From NCBI GenBank assembly GCA_019057775.1, contig JAHLWT010000127.1, positions 1 through 10,690 of the forward strand: a stretch of DNA of 10,690 nucleotides, read 5' to 3'. Positions 3,579 through 10,690 of the stretch are shown here, in pieces. The stretch comes from Promethearchaeota archaeon. GTDB taxonomy: Archaea; Asgardarchaeota; Lokiarchaeia; Sigynarchaeales; SOKP01. Made by a program: the position numbers and the translations under genes. Position 1 is the first letter of the stretch; the number at the start of each line of letters is the position of its first letter. The notes below the pieces were generated by a model. The model was not told the origin of the DNA. It did not search any database and saw only the letters and a list, made by a program, of their open reading frames with translations.

Positions 3579-5538
3579 AACTTGTTTGCTTTGTTATTAA
3601 GTACTTGTCTATCATTGAGATGAGTGCTTCTTTACTTATGGGTTTTGAAATAAAATCATCACAACCTGCTGAAATTGCTTTGTTCTTATCTGCCGTTGTT
3701 GAATATGCGGTTTGTGCAACTATCGGCAATTCAGGTCGAAATTCTTTTATCTGCTTTGTTGTCACGTAGCCATTCATAATCGGCATTTTTAAATCCATTA
3801 AAACAAAATCTATTTTGGAATTAGTCTTGCACATTTCAACTGCTTCTTTTCCATTTTTTACAAGTAATATTGTGGAATTTAAATCAAGTTTTTCAAATAA
3901 TGTTTCCAGATACAAATAGCTAAATTCTTCGTCTTCTACAATTAATATTGTATATTTTTCAACTGATGATTTTTGATTAACGATTGTAGATTGGCTAGTA
4001 ATTTCAGTGTTTGAATATGCCGGTTTATAAGGAATTGTAACAAAAAAGGTTGAACCTTTCCCTTTTTCGGATTTTACCCATATTTTTCCGCCGAGTAATC
4101 CTGTATTTTCTTTGGTAATTGACAAGCCAAGTCCGAGACCACCGTAATTTGTGGCAGTATTTTCATTTTCTTGCGAAAATCGTTCAAATATTATTTCTTG
4201 TTTATCTGTCTTTATTCCTATGCCCGTGTCTTTTACATAGATTTCTATTTCGTTGTTTACGACTGTATATCCAAATTCAATAAATCCTTCGTTTGTAAAT
4301 TTTAAAGCGTTTTCTAACAAATTGCTCAATATTTTATTGAGTTTTGTTTTGTCGGTAATTATTGCGCTATCTTTATCTGAAAGTCCTTTTTTCAGATATA
4401 GCGGTATTTTACTTTCTTTTGCTTTTATGTCGAAAATTGAAAATAATTCTAATAAAAAGTCGTTTAGACAAACTTCATTTTCTGATACTCTTACTTGCTT
4501 TGTTTCAAGTTCAGAAATTTCGAGAATATCATCAACAATTCGCAGTAATTGATTACCGCTATTCTGAATTATATTAATGTAAAAATTTCGTTTTTCATTG
4601 GTCAAATCTGATTCATTTAAGAAGTTTGAAAACCCTTGAATTGCGTTCATTGGTGTTCGGATTTCATGCGACATATTATTGAGAAATTCGGTTTTGAGGC
4701 GGTCGCTTTCTTCAGCTTTTTCTTTCGCTTTTATCAATTCTTCGTTCTGTATTTTGTATTTCTTATTGAGTGATACGTATTCTTTGTTTTGTGCTTTCAG
4801 AATTTTTTTTGCTCGTTCTTGTTTTCGTAAACTATTGTCTAACCTTCTAAAGCCCATAGACAAACCTATAAATCCAATAAACCATAATAGTGAGAATGCA
4901 GAAATATGCTGTTTTTTTTGTAGAGAAGCACGTTCTAATATTGGTTTCATAGGTATTGAAATACCAATACCCCCACGAATATCTCCCACTTTATAATCTT
5001 GATGACCGTGGCATTTAAGGCACGATTGTTTTGTAATCAACGGTTGCATAAGTCGTAAATACGGTTCACCGTTAATATCAGAATACCCGCCTACTTCTTT
5101 TAAGCCTTTCTCAAATTGGTTTAACGCATTAAGTTCCCACTTGTCAGGTTTATTTTCGGATCTCAATAATTTTTTACTTGTTATGTGCCCTACAACTCCA
5201 TAATATTCAGCAAAATATTCGTTCAGTTGTCTCATCACATATGCAGGGTTCATTAAAGTTAATTTTTCTCCCGCCAGTGTTTCAATATCTCTTTCCGGAA
5301 TATGTGAAAGAGCGGGGTTTGGTTGTGTTATACTATCAACAGGAACATACACACCTCCATGTGAAGACACCCATAAGCGTACTGCTACGTCTTTGTTGAA
5401 ATTTGCACGTGCTTCCGTTTTTGCAAGATTGTCGGTTTCTTTTTTAATTCTAAATAATTCAAAACTTATTAGTGAAACAATTAGTATTGTCCAACTCAAA
5501 AGTAATGCAAAATAATATTTTATTCGTGTAGTTTTCAT
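3577..5538 (-). CDS. Hybrid histidine kinase with CxxCH Tll0287-like (DUF3365) sensor
   Basis: The 653-residue inner-membrane sensor kinase reads, from the ATG at 5538, in order: transmembrane helix at about 8-28; periplasmic sensor at 35-205 resembling the Tll0287-like (DUF3365) domain with CLKCH at 173-177, a c-type haem attachment motif; second helix at 212-229; coiled coil 235-280; HisKA with the phosphorylated His291 in NMSHEIRTPMN; HATPase with an N-box around Asn406-Asn410, the G1 box DTGIGI (Asp437) and the G2 box GLGLGLS; and a C-terminal receiver with phosphoacceptor Asp582 and Lys632. All key residues are present. A redox or gas-ligand signal sensed through haem is plausible from the family and motif but not shown. 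An in-frame TTG six bases upstream is a less likely start. The stop codon coincides with the end of a group II intron remnant on the other strand. The receiver is still full length. No phosphotransfer partner is adjacent. Confidence 0.9.
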   Translation of the reverse strand: MKTTRIKYYFALLLSWTILIVSLISFELFRIKKETDNLAKTEARANFNKDVAVRLWVSSHGGVYVPVDSITQPNPALSHIPERDIETLAGEKLTLMNPAYVMRQLNEYFAEYYGVVGHITSKKLLRSENKPDKWELNALNQFEKGLKEVGGYSDINGEPYLRLMQPLITKQSCLKCHGHQDYKVGDIRGGIGISIPMKPILERASLQKKQHISAFSLLWFIGFIGLSMGFRRLDNSLRKQERAKKILKAQNKEYVSLNKKYKIQNEELIKAKEKAEESDRLKTEFLNNMSHEIRTPMNAIQGFSNFLNESDLTNEKRNFYINIIQNSGNQLLRIVDDILEISELETKQVRVSENEVCLNDFLLELFSIFDIKAKESKIPLYLKKGLSDKDSAIITDKTKLNKILSNLLENALKFTNEGFIEFGYTVVNNEIEIYVKDTGIGIKTDKQEIIFERFSQENENTATNYGGLGLGLSITKENTGLLGGKIWVKSEKGKGSTFFVTIPYKPAYSNTEITSQSTIVNQKSSVEKYTILIVEDEEFSYLYLETLFEKLDLNSTILLVKNGKEAVEMCKTNSKIDFVLMDLKMPIMNGYVTTKQIKEFRPELPIVAQTAYSTTADKNKAISAGCDDFISKPISKEALISMIDKYLITKQTS

Positions 5539-5570
5539 TTTCAATTATTGTTAATATCAAGTAGTATTGG

Positions 5571-5600
5571 TGCTAACGATTGGCTAATGGCATTGCCATT
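5571..5600 (-). other. Core-like GTTAGCA with adjacent perfect palindrome upstream of the kinase
   Basis: On the minus strand a GTTAGCA heptamer (5577-5571) precedes the kinase start by 32 bases, close to the 21 and 30 bases seen between core and start codon in units 1 and 2. Just upstream is the perfect palindrome AATGGCATTGCCATT (5586-5600, seven-base arms around one base). No matching TGCTAAC follows the kinase gene, where the intron remnant now lies. It may be a decayed cassette boundary or a regulator-binding palindrome. Confidence 0.3.
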
Positions 5601-6008
5601 ATTTTTCATATAGTTTCAACCGCTATTGGTTTGTATGATAAAATTACTTTAAAAAAACAACAAACCCAAAGTAGTAATGGCACATGTGTATCAAATCCTT
5701 TCTCGTAAGCCACTAAAAAACAAGTTTTAAAAGATTTTCAAAAGGAAACAGAATAAATGGCAAGTGGGTAGATATGTAGGGTTGTATATCTTCAAAACAA
5801 GTGGGACTAAATTGAACTATAAATTAAGAGATGATTCAAACTTATTATTGTTCAAATAAAGGTCCCATTTTTTAATTACAGCGTGCAGGGGAGGTTTGCA
5901 TTTTTAATTATTTGAGGGAGGATTATTTTATGATATAATAATTAAAATAAATTATCCAACGGGCTTCTCACATTGTATCTGTTCCGGTTCATAATACTCA
6001 AGTAACCT
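5601..6008. other. Intergenic region between the kinase gene and the envelope operon
   Basis: I see no convincing gene here. It separates the start of the kinase gene from the end of the minus-strand operon. A plus-strand frame open for about 42 codons near 5730-5857 lacks a start codon and any recognisable motif. Downstream of the last operon gene there are AT-rich inverted repeats but no strong stem followed by a T run, so I cannot place an intrinsic terminator. Confidence 0.5.
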
Positions 6009-6728
6009 CTACTTGTTTATTACAGTTTTAAAAGATTTTTCCTCACCGTAGGCTGTACCTGCAATATTTGTTGCATATGCTCTGACGTAGTAGGTAACAT
6101 CAGGTAATAGTCCGGTTAATTCGCTGGTAAATACACCTATACCTGTGTCATTTATTGTCTTGCTGTCCCTGATAGTAGGATTCGAACTAATTCCCCAACA
6201 GACTCCCCTGGCTAATACCTCGGAATTACCATCACTTGTAACATTACCGCCGCAGGATGCAGTAGTGTTAGTAATCCCGGTAATATTTCCTGTTGATATA
6301 GAAGGAATCACTATCAGTAAGGTGATAAAATCTAATTCAGATCCGTATACAGTAGTATCTTTTGTAGTTGCATATGCCCGGACATAATACTTCTGGTTTT
6401 GTTGTAAATCAGTAATTAATTGAGTAAAAGTATAATCTGTGGGTTGCTGCCCGGTGATTACTTTCCAATCTGTAATTACCGGTATATTATTAACAGACCA
6501 ACAAATTCCGTATTCTAAAATATCATCACTCCCGAAATCTATAAACTCACCACTGACTTTAACTGCAGTAGTTTTTAGATCACTATAACTGACTGTATTA
6601 ATTTTCAACAACCTTTTAAAATCAGCCTTTTCACAACTTTGCAAATTCAGAACAAGGATTAGAGATATAATCCGAATTGTATTCCTGATCATGCCACCGG
6701 TTTTCATATTTGAATTCAGGTTTATCAT
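6009..6728 (-). CDS. Lipoprotein with two Fn3-like repeats
   Basis: Up to 239 residues. A lipoprotein signal, IRIISLILVLNLQSC, places the lipidated Cys at residue 32 when counted from 6728. Translation may instead begin at the ATG at 6692, giving a 20-residue signal peptide of usual length. The mature protein holds two homologous beta-sandwich modules, about 43-136 and 143-236, each with an xYGICW or RGVCW strand, an NPxIxD turn and the ending YYVRAYAT, typical of Fn3-like repeats in Bacteroidota surface lipoproteins. Such modules bind partners and carry no catalysis. The ATG at 6728 directly follows the stop codon of the caspase-like gene, so it is the last gene of the operon and probably acts with it at the outer membrane or cell surface. 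Cys152 and Cys171-type residues in the second module could pair. Confidence 0.8.
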   Translation of the reverse strand: MINLNSNMKTGGMIRNTIRIISLILVLNLQSCEKADFKRLLKINTVSYSDLKTTAVKVSGEFIDFGSDDILEYGICWSVNNIPVITDWKVITGQQPTDYTFTQLITDLQQNQKYYVRAYATTKDTTVYGSELDFITLLIVIPSISTGNITGITNTTASCGGNVTSDGNSEVLARGVCWGISSNPTIRDSKTINDTGIGVFTSELTGLLPDVTYYVRAYATNIAGTAYGEEKSFKTVINK

Positions 6729-7871
6729 CTATCTCATAATAAAAATAAATTCACCTCCCTCGTCTCCTACATTCTTAATAACACCATATTGAGGAAGAAC
6801 TTCACTATTGTTAATTACAGCTATTCTAAAACTGCTGAATAATTGTCCAGCTGGTAAGTACTTCTCCTTATTTTTTATAAGTCGGTCTATAAAATACTTA
6901 ACAAATACACTCTCATCCGGCACTGGTGTAATAGAGCCGCTGGTCATCGCTTTCCGGCTAGGCATATCATATAACGTCTTTATTGCCACCGAGGTGCCTA
7001 TGTAAAGACTACGACTAACAAATATACTGCCGCTGAAGCAGGCGTCAGTAATCAGCAGTGTATGCTTTACCTTCAATTCTTTCATAAAATCCTGAACTGT
7101 GCTGTTCCTGACCCATTTTGTTCGACTCACATTATCGGCATCTGAGGGCAACCAGAATCCAATATTTGCATCAGGATCCCACCATCCATGACCTGCATAG
7201 AAAACAAGAAGATTATCATCCTTAGTTAGTTCCCTGGAAAGCCTGTCAAATGCAATCAAAATATCTTCCTTCGTAGGATTTTCCACACATAATATATTCT
7301 CATCTCTGAATGTATATCTATCTAATAAAACCTTTTTAAGCGACCTTACATCTCTTACAGGATTATCTAAAGGGAAAAGGTCCGGACTTTGATATTCATT
7401 TACAGCAATCAGAAGTGCATAATAATCACCCTTTATTTCAATTGTCTCTGTAAAGACTTCAGAGGGAAGATATTCTATGATTATCTTTTTTTCAATAAAG
7501 TTTCTTTCCAAATCCATTGCAACAATACTAAGGGTATTTATTCCTTCTTTCAAAATAATATCCTCACTGAATATGCCTGAGGGATTAGTTATTACATCCC
7601 TTGAGTTTATCAACAATGTTGAAATTCCATTATTGTCTGTAACTTTCCCAATCACAGTTAGTTTTTTAGAATTCGTTATGAAAATTTCATTTACTCTTAC
7701 CTGAGGTGAGATCATTAACAGAACAGGAGGCAAAGAATCTATATATATTATTTGCTTCTGAACCTTATTGTTTATTATTATCGTTGACCATCCTGATTCC
7801 GTCACCTGAGGGTATAAATTCCACATTGTACAGGTAAAAAATAATAGTATAATGACCTTAAAAATCTTCAT
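6729..7871 (-). CDS. Exported Ig-like plus caspase-like (C14) peptidase
   Basis: The protein has 380 residues from the ATG at 7871. The frame continues 49 codons further upstream, but those overlap the preceding gene. Starting at 7871 gives a clean signal peptide, MKIFKVIILLFFTCTMWNLY, and an ATGA overlap with that gene. Residues 45-137 look like a bacterial Ig-type beta sandwich (VIGKVTDNNGI...LSIVAMDLERN). Residues 148-375 form a caspase-like peptidase of clan CD: the strand YYALLIAVNEY, the catalytic His228 in VFYAGHGWWD, the catalytic Cys278 in LLITDACFSGS, and the closing YGVIKNVGDEGGEFIF common to bacterial members. Both catalytic residues are intact, so an active cysteine protease in the periplasm or at the cell surface is likely. 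Many relatives cleave after basic residues, but the specificity here is unknown. Neighbouring surface proteins are plausible substrates or anchors. That is inference. Confidence 0.85.
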   Translation of the reverse strand: MKIFKVIILLFFTCTMWNLYPQVTESGWSTIIINNKVQKQIIYIDSLPPVLLMISPQVRVNEIFITNSKKLTVIGKVTDNNGISTLLINSRDVITNPSGIFSEDIILKEGINTLSIVAMDLERNFIEKKIIIEYLPSEVFTETIEIKGDYYALLIAVNEYQSPDLFPLDNPVRDVRSLKKVLLDRYTFRDENILCVENPTKEDILIAFDRLSRELTKDDNLLVFYAGHGWWDPDANIGFWLPSDADNVSRTKWVRNSTVQDFMKELKVKHTLLITDACFSGSIFVSRSLYIGTSVAIKTLYDMPSRKAMTSGSITPVPDESVFVKYFIDRLIKNKEKYLPAGQLFSSFRIAVINNSEVLPQYGVIKNVGDEGGEFIFIMR

Positions 7872-8635
7872 TGTGCAATATTTATGCTTAAACAAAGTGA
7901 AACTGTTTGACTGTTTAGGGTACTCTGGGGCCTGACCCAAAAGTTTATCCTGTTTTGGACGATATACGAATCTCTTCTGTCGGGCATAATTACCATCCAT
8001 ACTATATTGACCGCCCAAATACCAATGGCTGAATATGCCAGAATTTTTGAAATTTGATCCTGTTGATTAGCTAAATCAAAATATCTGTCATTGTCATCTC
8101 TGGTTTCAGCAGCCGAATAAAAGTCATAGGATTGAATCGATTGCCTGTTATACCAATACGAACCTCCTAAGCAACCATATGCAATTATGCCTGTAAGCCA
8201 GTAGGGTTTACCTTTGCTTATGTTCGATTGCCCTAACCCTGGCAGAAGAGTTGATTTAAACAGCAGGTTACCCTTCGAATAGTTCTTTGACATTAGCTGA
8301 GCTATAATTCTGACTGAGATTGCCTCATTCAGAAATGTGCTGTCCTTTTCAATATTCCAGATTATATGCTTATGATTTCCTGAACTTATTCCCGGACCTA
8401 TATCTCCAGACAGTGAGAGAGCATCTATCTTTTCACCTTTTGAGTTAACTATTTCAATACTTACCATGTACAAACCGGAACCAGTGGCTGGTAAATTGTA
8501 TATGATATGAAGATTCTTATCCTTATATTCCAGAATAGGTGAGTTGATCCTTTCAATATTCTGACAGAAAACTAAACCTGAACAGAAAAATAATAAAAGA
8601 CCATACAGAAAGATTATTTTGCAATATACAGTCAT
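7868..8635 (-). CDS. Membrane protein with DUF5683-like domain
   Basis: The protein has 255 residues from the ATG at 8635. The open frame extends to a TTG at 8674, but the ATG begins a proper signal peptide (residues 1-25, ending LVFCQ). Residues 26-115 form a beta domain with the pattern SLSGDIGPGISSGNHKHIIW, found in Bacteroidota exported proteins and often ahead of membrane or sulfatase-modifying-factor domains. Residues 125-218 resemble DUF5683: the motif STLLPGLGQ (129-137), two hydrophobic helices at about 145-160 and 200-217, and between them a polar stretch with YDFYSAAETRDD. The function of DUF5683 is not known. The gene overlaps the caspase-like gene by four bases (ATGA) and follows the T9SS-sorted gene after 44 bases, so it is probably a membrane partner of those exported proteins. 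Confidence 0.7.
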   Translation of the reverse strand: MTVYCKIIFLYGLLLFFCSGLVFCQNIERINSPILEYKDKNLHIIYNLPATGSGLYMVSIEIVNSKGEKIDALSLSGDIGPGISSGNHKHIIWNIEKDSTFLNEAISVRIIAQLMSKNYSKGNLLFKSTLLPGLGQSNISKGKPYWLTGIIAYGCLGGSYWYNRQSIQSYDFYSAAETRDDNDRYFDLANQQDQISKILAYSAIGIWAVNIVWMVIMPDRRDSYIVQNRINFWVRPQSTLNSQTVSLCLSINIAQ

Positions 8636-8679
8636 ACTCTGGAGCCTACCTAAAAAATAGAAATAACTCTTCAACTTTA

Positions 8680-9165
8680 TTATAGTTTAATGAATCTTGT
8701 AATGCTAAAACAGTCTCCATTGTCATTAAAAACTTTTACTAGGTACAAGCCTTCCGGTAGAAATGAAACATCCAGACCATCATGGTAAACTGATTCTTTT
8801 ATTTTAACTCCTGTAATACTTATGATTACAACCGATTTAACTTTATGCTCATCATTCTTAAACCAGATCATATCTGCTACAGGATTAGGAAATACCTTAA
8901 TTAGCTTATACTTCATATTTATATCTGCAATTCCGGAAACTAACTCTGTCTTCGAGAGAAATCCTATCCCGGTAAGGTAGTTGCCACCAAGAGATTGACT
9001 ATTTACAAACGATTCCCCGATAACTCCAAAATTGGAATACGAAACTGCATCTGATTTACCACCTCCAGATGATATGACATCGAAGGAACTAAAAACTTGT
9101 GCCCTGGACACTACAGAGAATATCTGCAATAGTATTATTGCACTTATAAAAATATAATGTCTCAT
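8680..9165 (-). CDS. Small secreted protein with T9SS type A sorting domain
   Basis: The protein has 161 residues. Residues 1-22 are a Sec signal peptide with a likely cut after SRA. Residues 30-70 carry ISSGGGKSDAVSYSNFGVIG and GGNYLTGIGFL, a motif set common at the front of small Bacteroidota T9SS substrates. Residues 83-161 are a type A sorting domain: KVFPNPVADMIWF, VVIISITGVKI, LPEGLYLVKVF and the ending ITRFIKL. Such proteins cross the outer membrane by the type IX system and are anchored or released after removal of this domain. With only about 60 mature residues before the sorting domain it carries no enzyme and may be an adaptor or surface marker. Its start overlaps the stop of the preceding repeat protein by four bases (ATGA), a sign of coupled translation. 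Confidence 0.85.
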   Translation of the reverse strand: MRHYIFISAIILLQIFSVVSRAQVFSSFDVISSGGGKSDAVSYSNFGVIGESFVNSQSLGGNYLTGIGFLSKTELVSGIADINMKYKLIKVFPNPVADMIWFKNDEHKVKSVVIISITGVKIKESVYHDGLDVSFLPEGLYLVKVFNDNGDCFSITRFIKL

Positions 9166-10690
9166 TTTTTCTTACGGCTCTGTTCTTTTATTTTTCTTAA
9201 ACTATTCTCAACAGGTTGATCATACTCCTTATAATGAATATATGTTCCCTTTTCTTCATCAGGTTTGTCGACTTCAACCTCTATCCTATTCTCATTGGCA
9301 TAAGGATCCTGTCTAATGCCGGTTACCTGCCAAGAAACTTTCAATCCAGATGTGCCTCCTGAAATTTTAAATTTGTTATCTGAAATTTCCTCACCAATAT
9401 AGACCTGTGCAAAACCACCTAAGCATGTTAACTGATACCTATATTCCATATTCAAAGACTCAAAATATTCTGGTAGATTGACAATTGCTTCACCTTTATT
9501 ATCAAGTATGATATTCCCATTATATATGTTCATCATATCCGGAGATTCAACGAACGAGTGATATAGATATTTGTTTTTCGGGTCAAGGGGGTGATCGATC
9601 AAAAATGAACCTGAACTCTTACTAATGTTGCCATATATCTCGACGTCACCTTCAAATTCCCCAGCAGATCCTGTTCCATTTGTAATAGCAAGTATGACTG
9701 GTTTAGTATTGCTTACGTTATCAATTTCAAACCATGTTCCAATACCTAAGCCTTTTGTTTCAGCCCAGATAAGTTCATCGCCATTCGTTGTGCCGTTCAT
9801 TCGAATATCCATTGCCTTACCACTTGCACCATTATGATATAAATTTATTGCATCCCCAGTACCATTGGTTTGTAATTCAAAAATATTTTGCGGATTTAAG
9901 GTATTAGAAATGGTGAATCTTCCAGCCTCGCCTAGACCGTTTATTAAGACATCAATTCCACGATAATCGTTATTTGCATTAGTCATATTAATATCAATTC
10001 CAATACCACCTGTGCCTGACATATTAATTTCAATACCATCAGATTCGGCAGCATTATTAATTTGCAAAGCTTTATGTCCACTACTTCCTGACGAATTATT
10101 ATTTTGAATATACAAGCCGAGGTCTGCTCCATTATTCTCAATAATCATAGCTGGTTCTGAGTTTGATGTGTTTGAGGAAATGAATTTCGCTACCGTCCCG
10201 CTACCCCCATTATGTTCAATTTCAAAGGCGTTTAGTGAACTGCTGTAAATACTGGAATAAGGTAATGTTAGCCCACCAGCATTATCTGTATCAGGTATCC
10301 ATCCAGCCCCGTCCCATTTCAAAACCTGACCCGAAGAAGGAGTACCCGAAACAGGGTTTCCGGCAATCTTACTTACAGTAGGATCTGGGTATGTACCTGA
10401 CAAATCACCTCCGGCAGTACCACTCACACCACCAAGCTCATCATTCTGAGGAATCCATTGTGTTCCATCCCACTTTAAGACCTGGCCTGTTGTTGGAGTG
10501 CCTGAAACCGTATTACCTGCAATCTTGCTTACTGTTGGGTCTGGATAAGTGCCGGACAGGTCACCTCCGGCAGTACCACTCATACCACCAAGCGAATCAT
10601 CCTGAGGAATCCACTGCGTCCCATCCCACTTAAGAACCTGGCCTGTTGTTGGAGTGCCTGAAACCGTATTACCTGCAATCTTGCTTACTG
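9162..10690 (-). CDS. Repeat-containing surface or tail-fibre-like protein, 5' end outside the window
   Basis: The frame is open from the right edge of the window, so 508 codons are visible and the N terminus is missing. An internal ATG at 10583 is not the start: it replaces the Val that begins the same 52-residue repeat elsewhere. The visible protein begins with nearly three copies of that repeat (SGTYPDPTVSKIAGN...GQVLKWDG...WIP). About 200 Gly/Asn/Ser-rich residues follow, with recurring pieces such as GSGTVAKF, GLGEAGRF and GTGSAGEF, suggesting a beta-helix or fibre. It then has a conserved C-terminal domain with SFLIDHPLDPKNKYLYHSFV, YRYQLTCLGGFAQVYIGEE and KVSWQVTGIRQDPYA, known from many bacterial surface and fibre-like proteins. 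It ends in a basic RKIKEQSRKKK tail with no T9SS domain. It is the first visible gene of the operon and overlaps the T9SS-sorted gene by four bases. Confidence 0.8.
   Translation of the reverse strand, partial: VSKIAGNTVSGTPTTGQVLKWDGTQWIPQDDSLGGMSGTAGGDLSGTYPDPTVSKIAGNTVSGTPTTGQVLKWDGTQWIPQNDELGGVSGTAGGDLSGTYPDPTVSKIAGNPVSGTPSSGQVLKWDGAGWIPDTDNAGGLTLPYSSIYSSSLNAFEIEHNGGSGTVAKFISSNTSNSEPAMIIENNGADLGLYIQNNNSSGSSGHKALQINNAAESDGIEINMSGTGGIGIDINMTNANNDYRGIDVLINGLGEAGRFTISNTLNPQNIFELQTNGTGDAINLYHNGASGKAMDIRMNGTTNGDELIWAETKGLGIGTWFEIDNVSNTKPVILAITNGTGSAGEFEGDVEIYGNISKSSGSFLIDHPLDPKNKYLYHSFVESPDMMNIYNGNIILDNKGEAIVNLPEYFESLNMEYRYQLTCLGGFAQVYIGEEISDNKFKISGGTSGLKVSWQVTGIRQDPYANENRIEVEVDKPDEEKGTYIHYKEYDQPVENSLRKIKEQSRKKK
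10272..10690 (-). repeat. Tandem 156-bp coding repeats, at least 2.7 copies
   Basis: Units run 10690-10584 (partial), 10583-10428 and 10427-10272, each encoding 52 residues. The first two are nearly identical where both are visible: the 55 bases at 10480-10534 and 10636-10690 match exactly at an offset of 156. The third unit has diverged (PVSGTPSSG and WIPDTDNAGG), so the array appears to grow or homogenise at its N-terminal side. More copies may lie beyond the window. Confidence 0.9.

Noticed and set aside
4253..4577. Plus-strand open frames opposite the kinase gene
   Set aside because: They lie wholly within well-supported kinase coding sequence on the other strand and show no family motif.
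5683..5695. 13-base identity with repeat A (CATGTGTATCAAA, also at 184-196)
   Set aside because: Similarity does not extend on either side, and a 13-base match in 10 kb of AT-rich DNA can occur by chance.
5730..5857. Plus-strand frame of about 42 codons
   Set aside because: It has no start codon, no motif and no neighbour support. Frames this long occur by chance in such DNA.
7872..8018. 49-residue N-terminal extension of the caspase-like protein
   Set aside because: It overlaps the DUF5683-like gene and would bury the signal peptide inside the protein. The ATG at 7871 with its ATGA overlap is better.
10428..10583. ATG at 10583 as start of the repeat protein
   Set aside because: It lies inside a repeat unit where other copies have Val, and the frame stays open to the window edge.
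10391..10633. 80-codon plus-strand frame at the right end
   Set aside because: It is antisense to the 52-residue repeats and its own repetitiveness only mirrors them.
10272..10690. CRISPR array as explanation of the right-end repeats
   Set aside because: The units are contiguous 156-bp in-frame coding repeats without unique spacers.

Overview
The window looks like DNA from a member of the Bacteroidota, probably environmental. It is AT-rich. Two sets of C-terminal residues match the type IX secretion (T9SS) type A sorting domain. Other family-level hints are a DUF5683-type membrane protein, an exported caspase-like peptidase, an Fn3-like lipoprotein with the YYVRAYAT signature, and a surface protein built from SGTYPDPTV/GQVLKWDG repeats. 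Family calls come from reading the sequence, not from database searches.

Left part (about 1-2070): a cassette-like mosaic. Gene 1 is a small two-helix membrane protein. It faces a 65-residue GIY-YIG-like mini protein, and the two genes overlap by 10 bp at their 3' ends. Next comes a HEPN-like protein with an RNIASH motif. Each unit is bounded by a matching pair of integron-type core heptamers (GTTAGGT with ACCTAAC; GTTAGCT with AGCTAAC), and each right-hand core is followed by a hairpin. Two diverged noncoding repeats recur around the units: A, about 126 bp, upstream of both units, and B, about 114 bp, downstream of both.

Middle (about 2070-5600): an eroded signalling region read on the minus strand. 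It holds a receiver protein with a coiled-coil tail, translationally abutting the first 38 codons of what looks like a CheW gene, and a hybrid histidine kinase with a CxxCH-containing Tll0287-like (DUF3365) sensor. Debris lies between and beside them: an orphan T9SS sorting-domain tail, an orphan C-terminal coding fragment, and the D5-D6 end of a group II intron antisense to the kinase and touching its stop codon.

Right part (6009-10690): a tight minus-strand operon of five genes. In transcription order it encodes a repeat-rich surface protein (5' end outside the window), a small T9SS-sorted protein, a DUF5683-like membrane protein, an exported Ig-like plus caspase-like peptidase, and an Fn3-like lipoprotein. 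Two junctions are ATGA overlaps and one is a direct stop-start abutment, which argues for a jointly made cell-envelope system. I know of no description of its function. The two best candidates for something undescribed are the cassette array with its repeated A/B spacer and this caspase-containing envelope operon.
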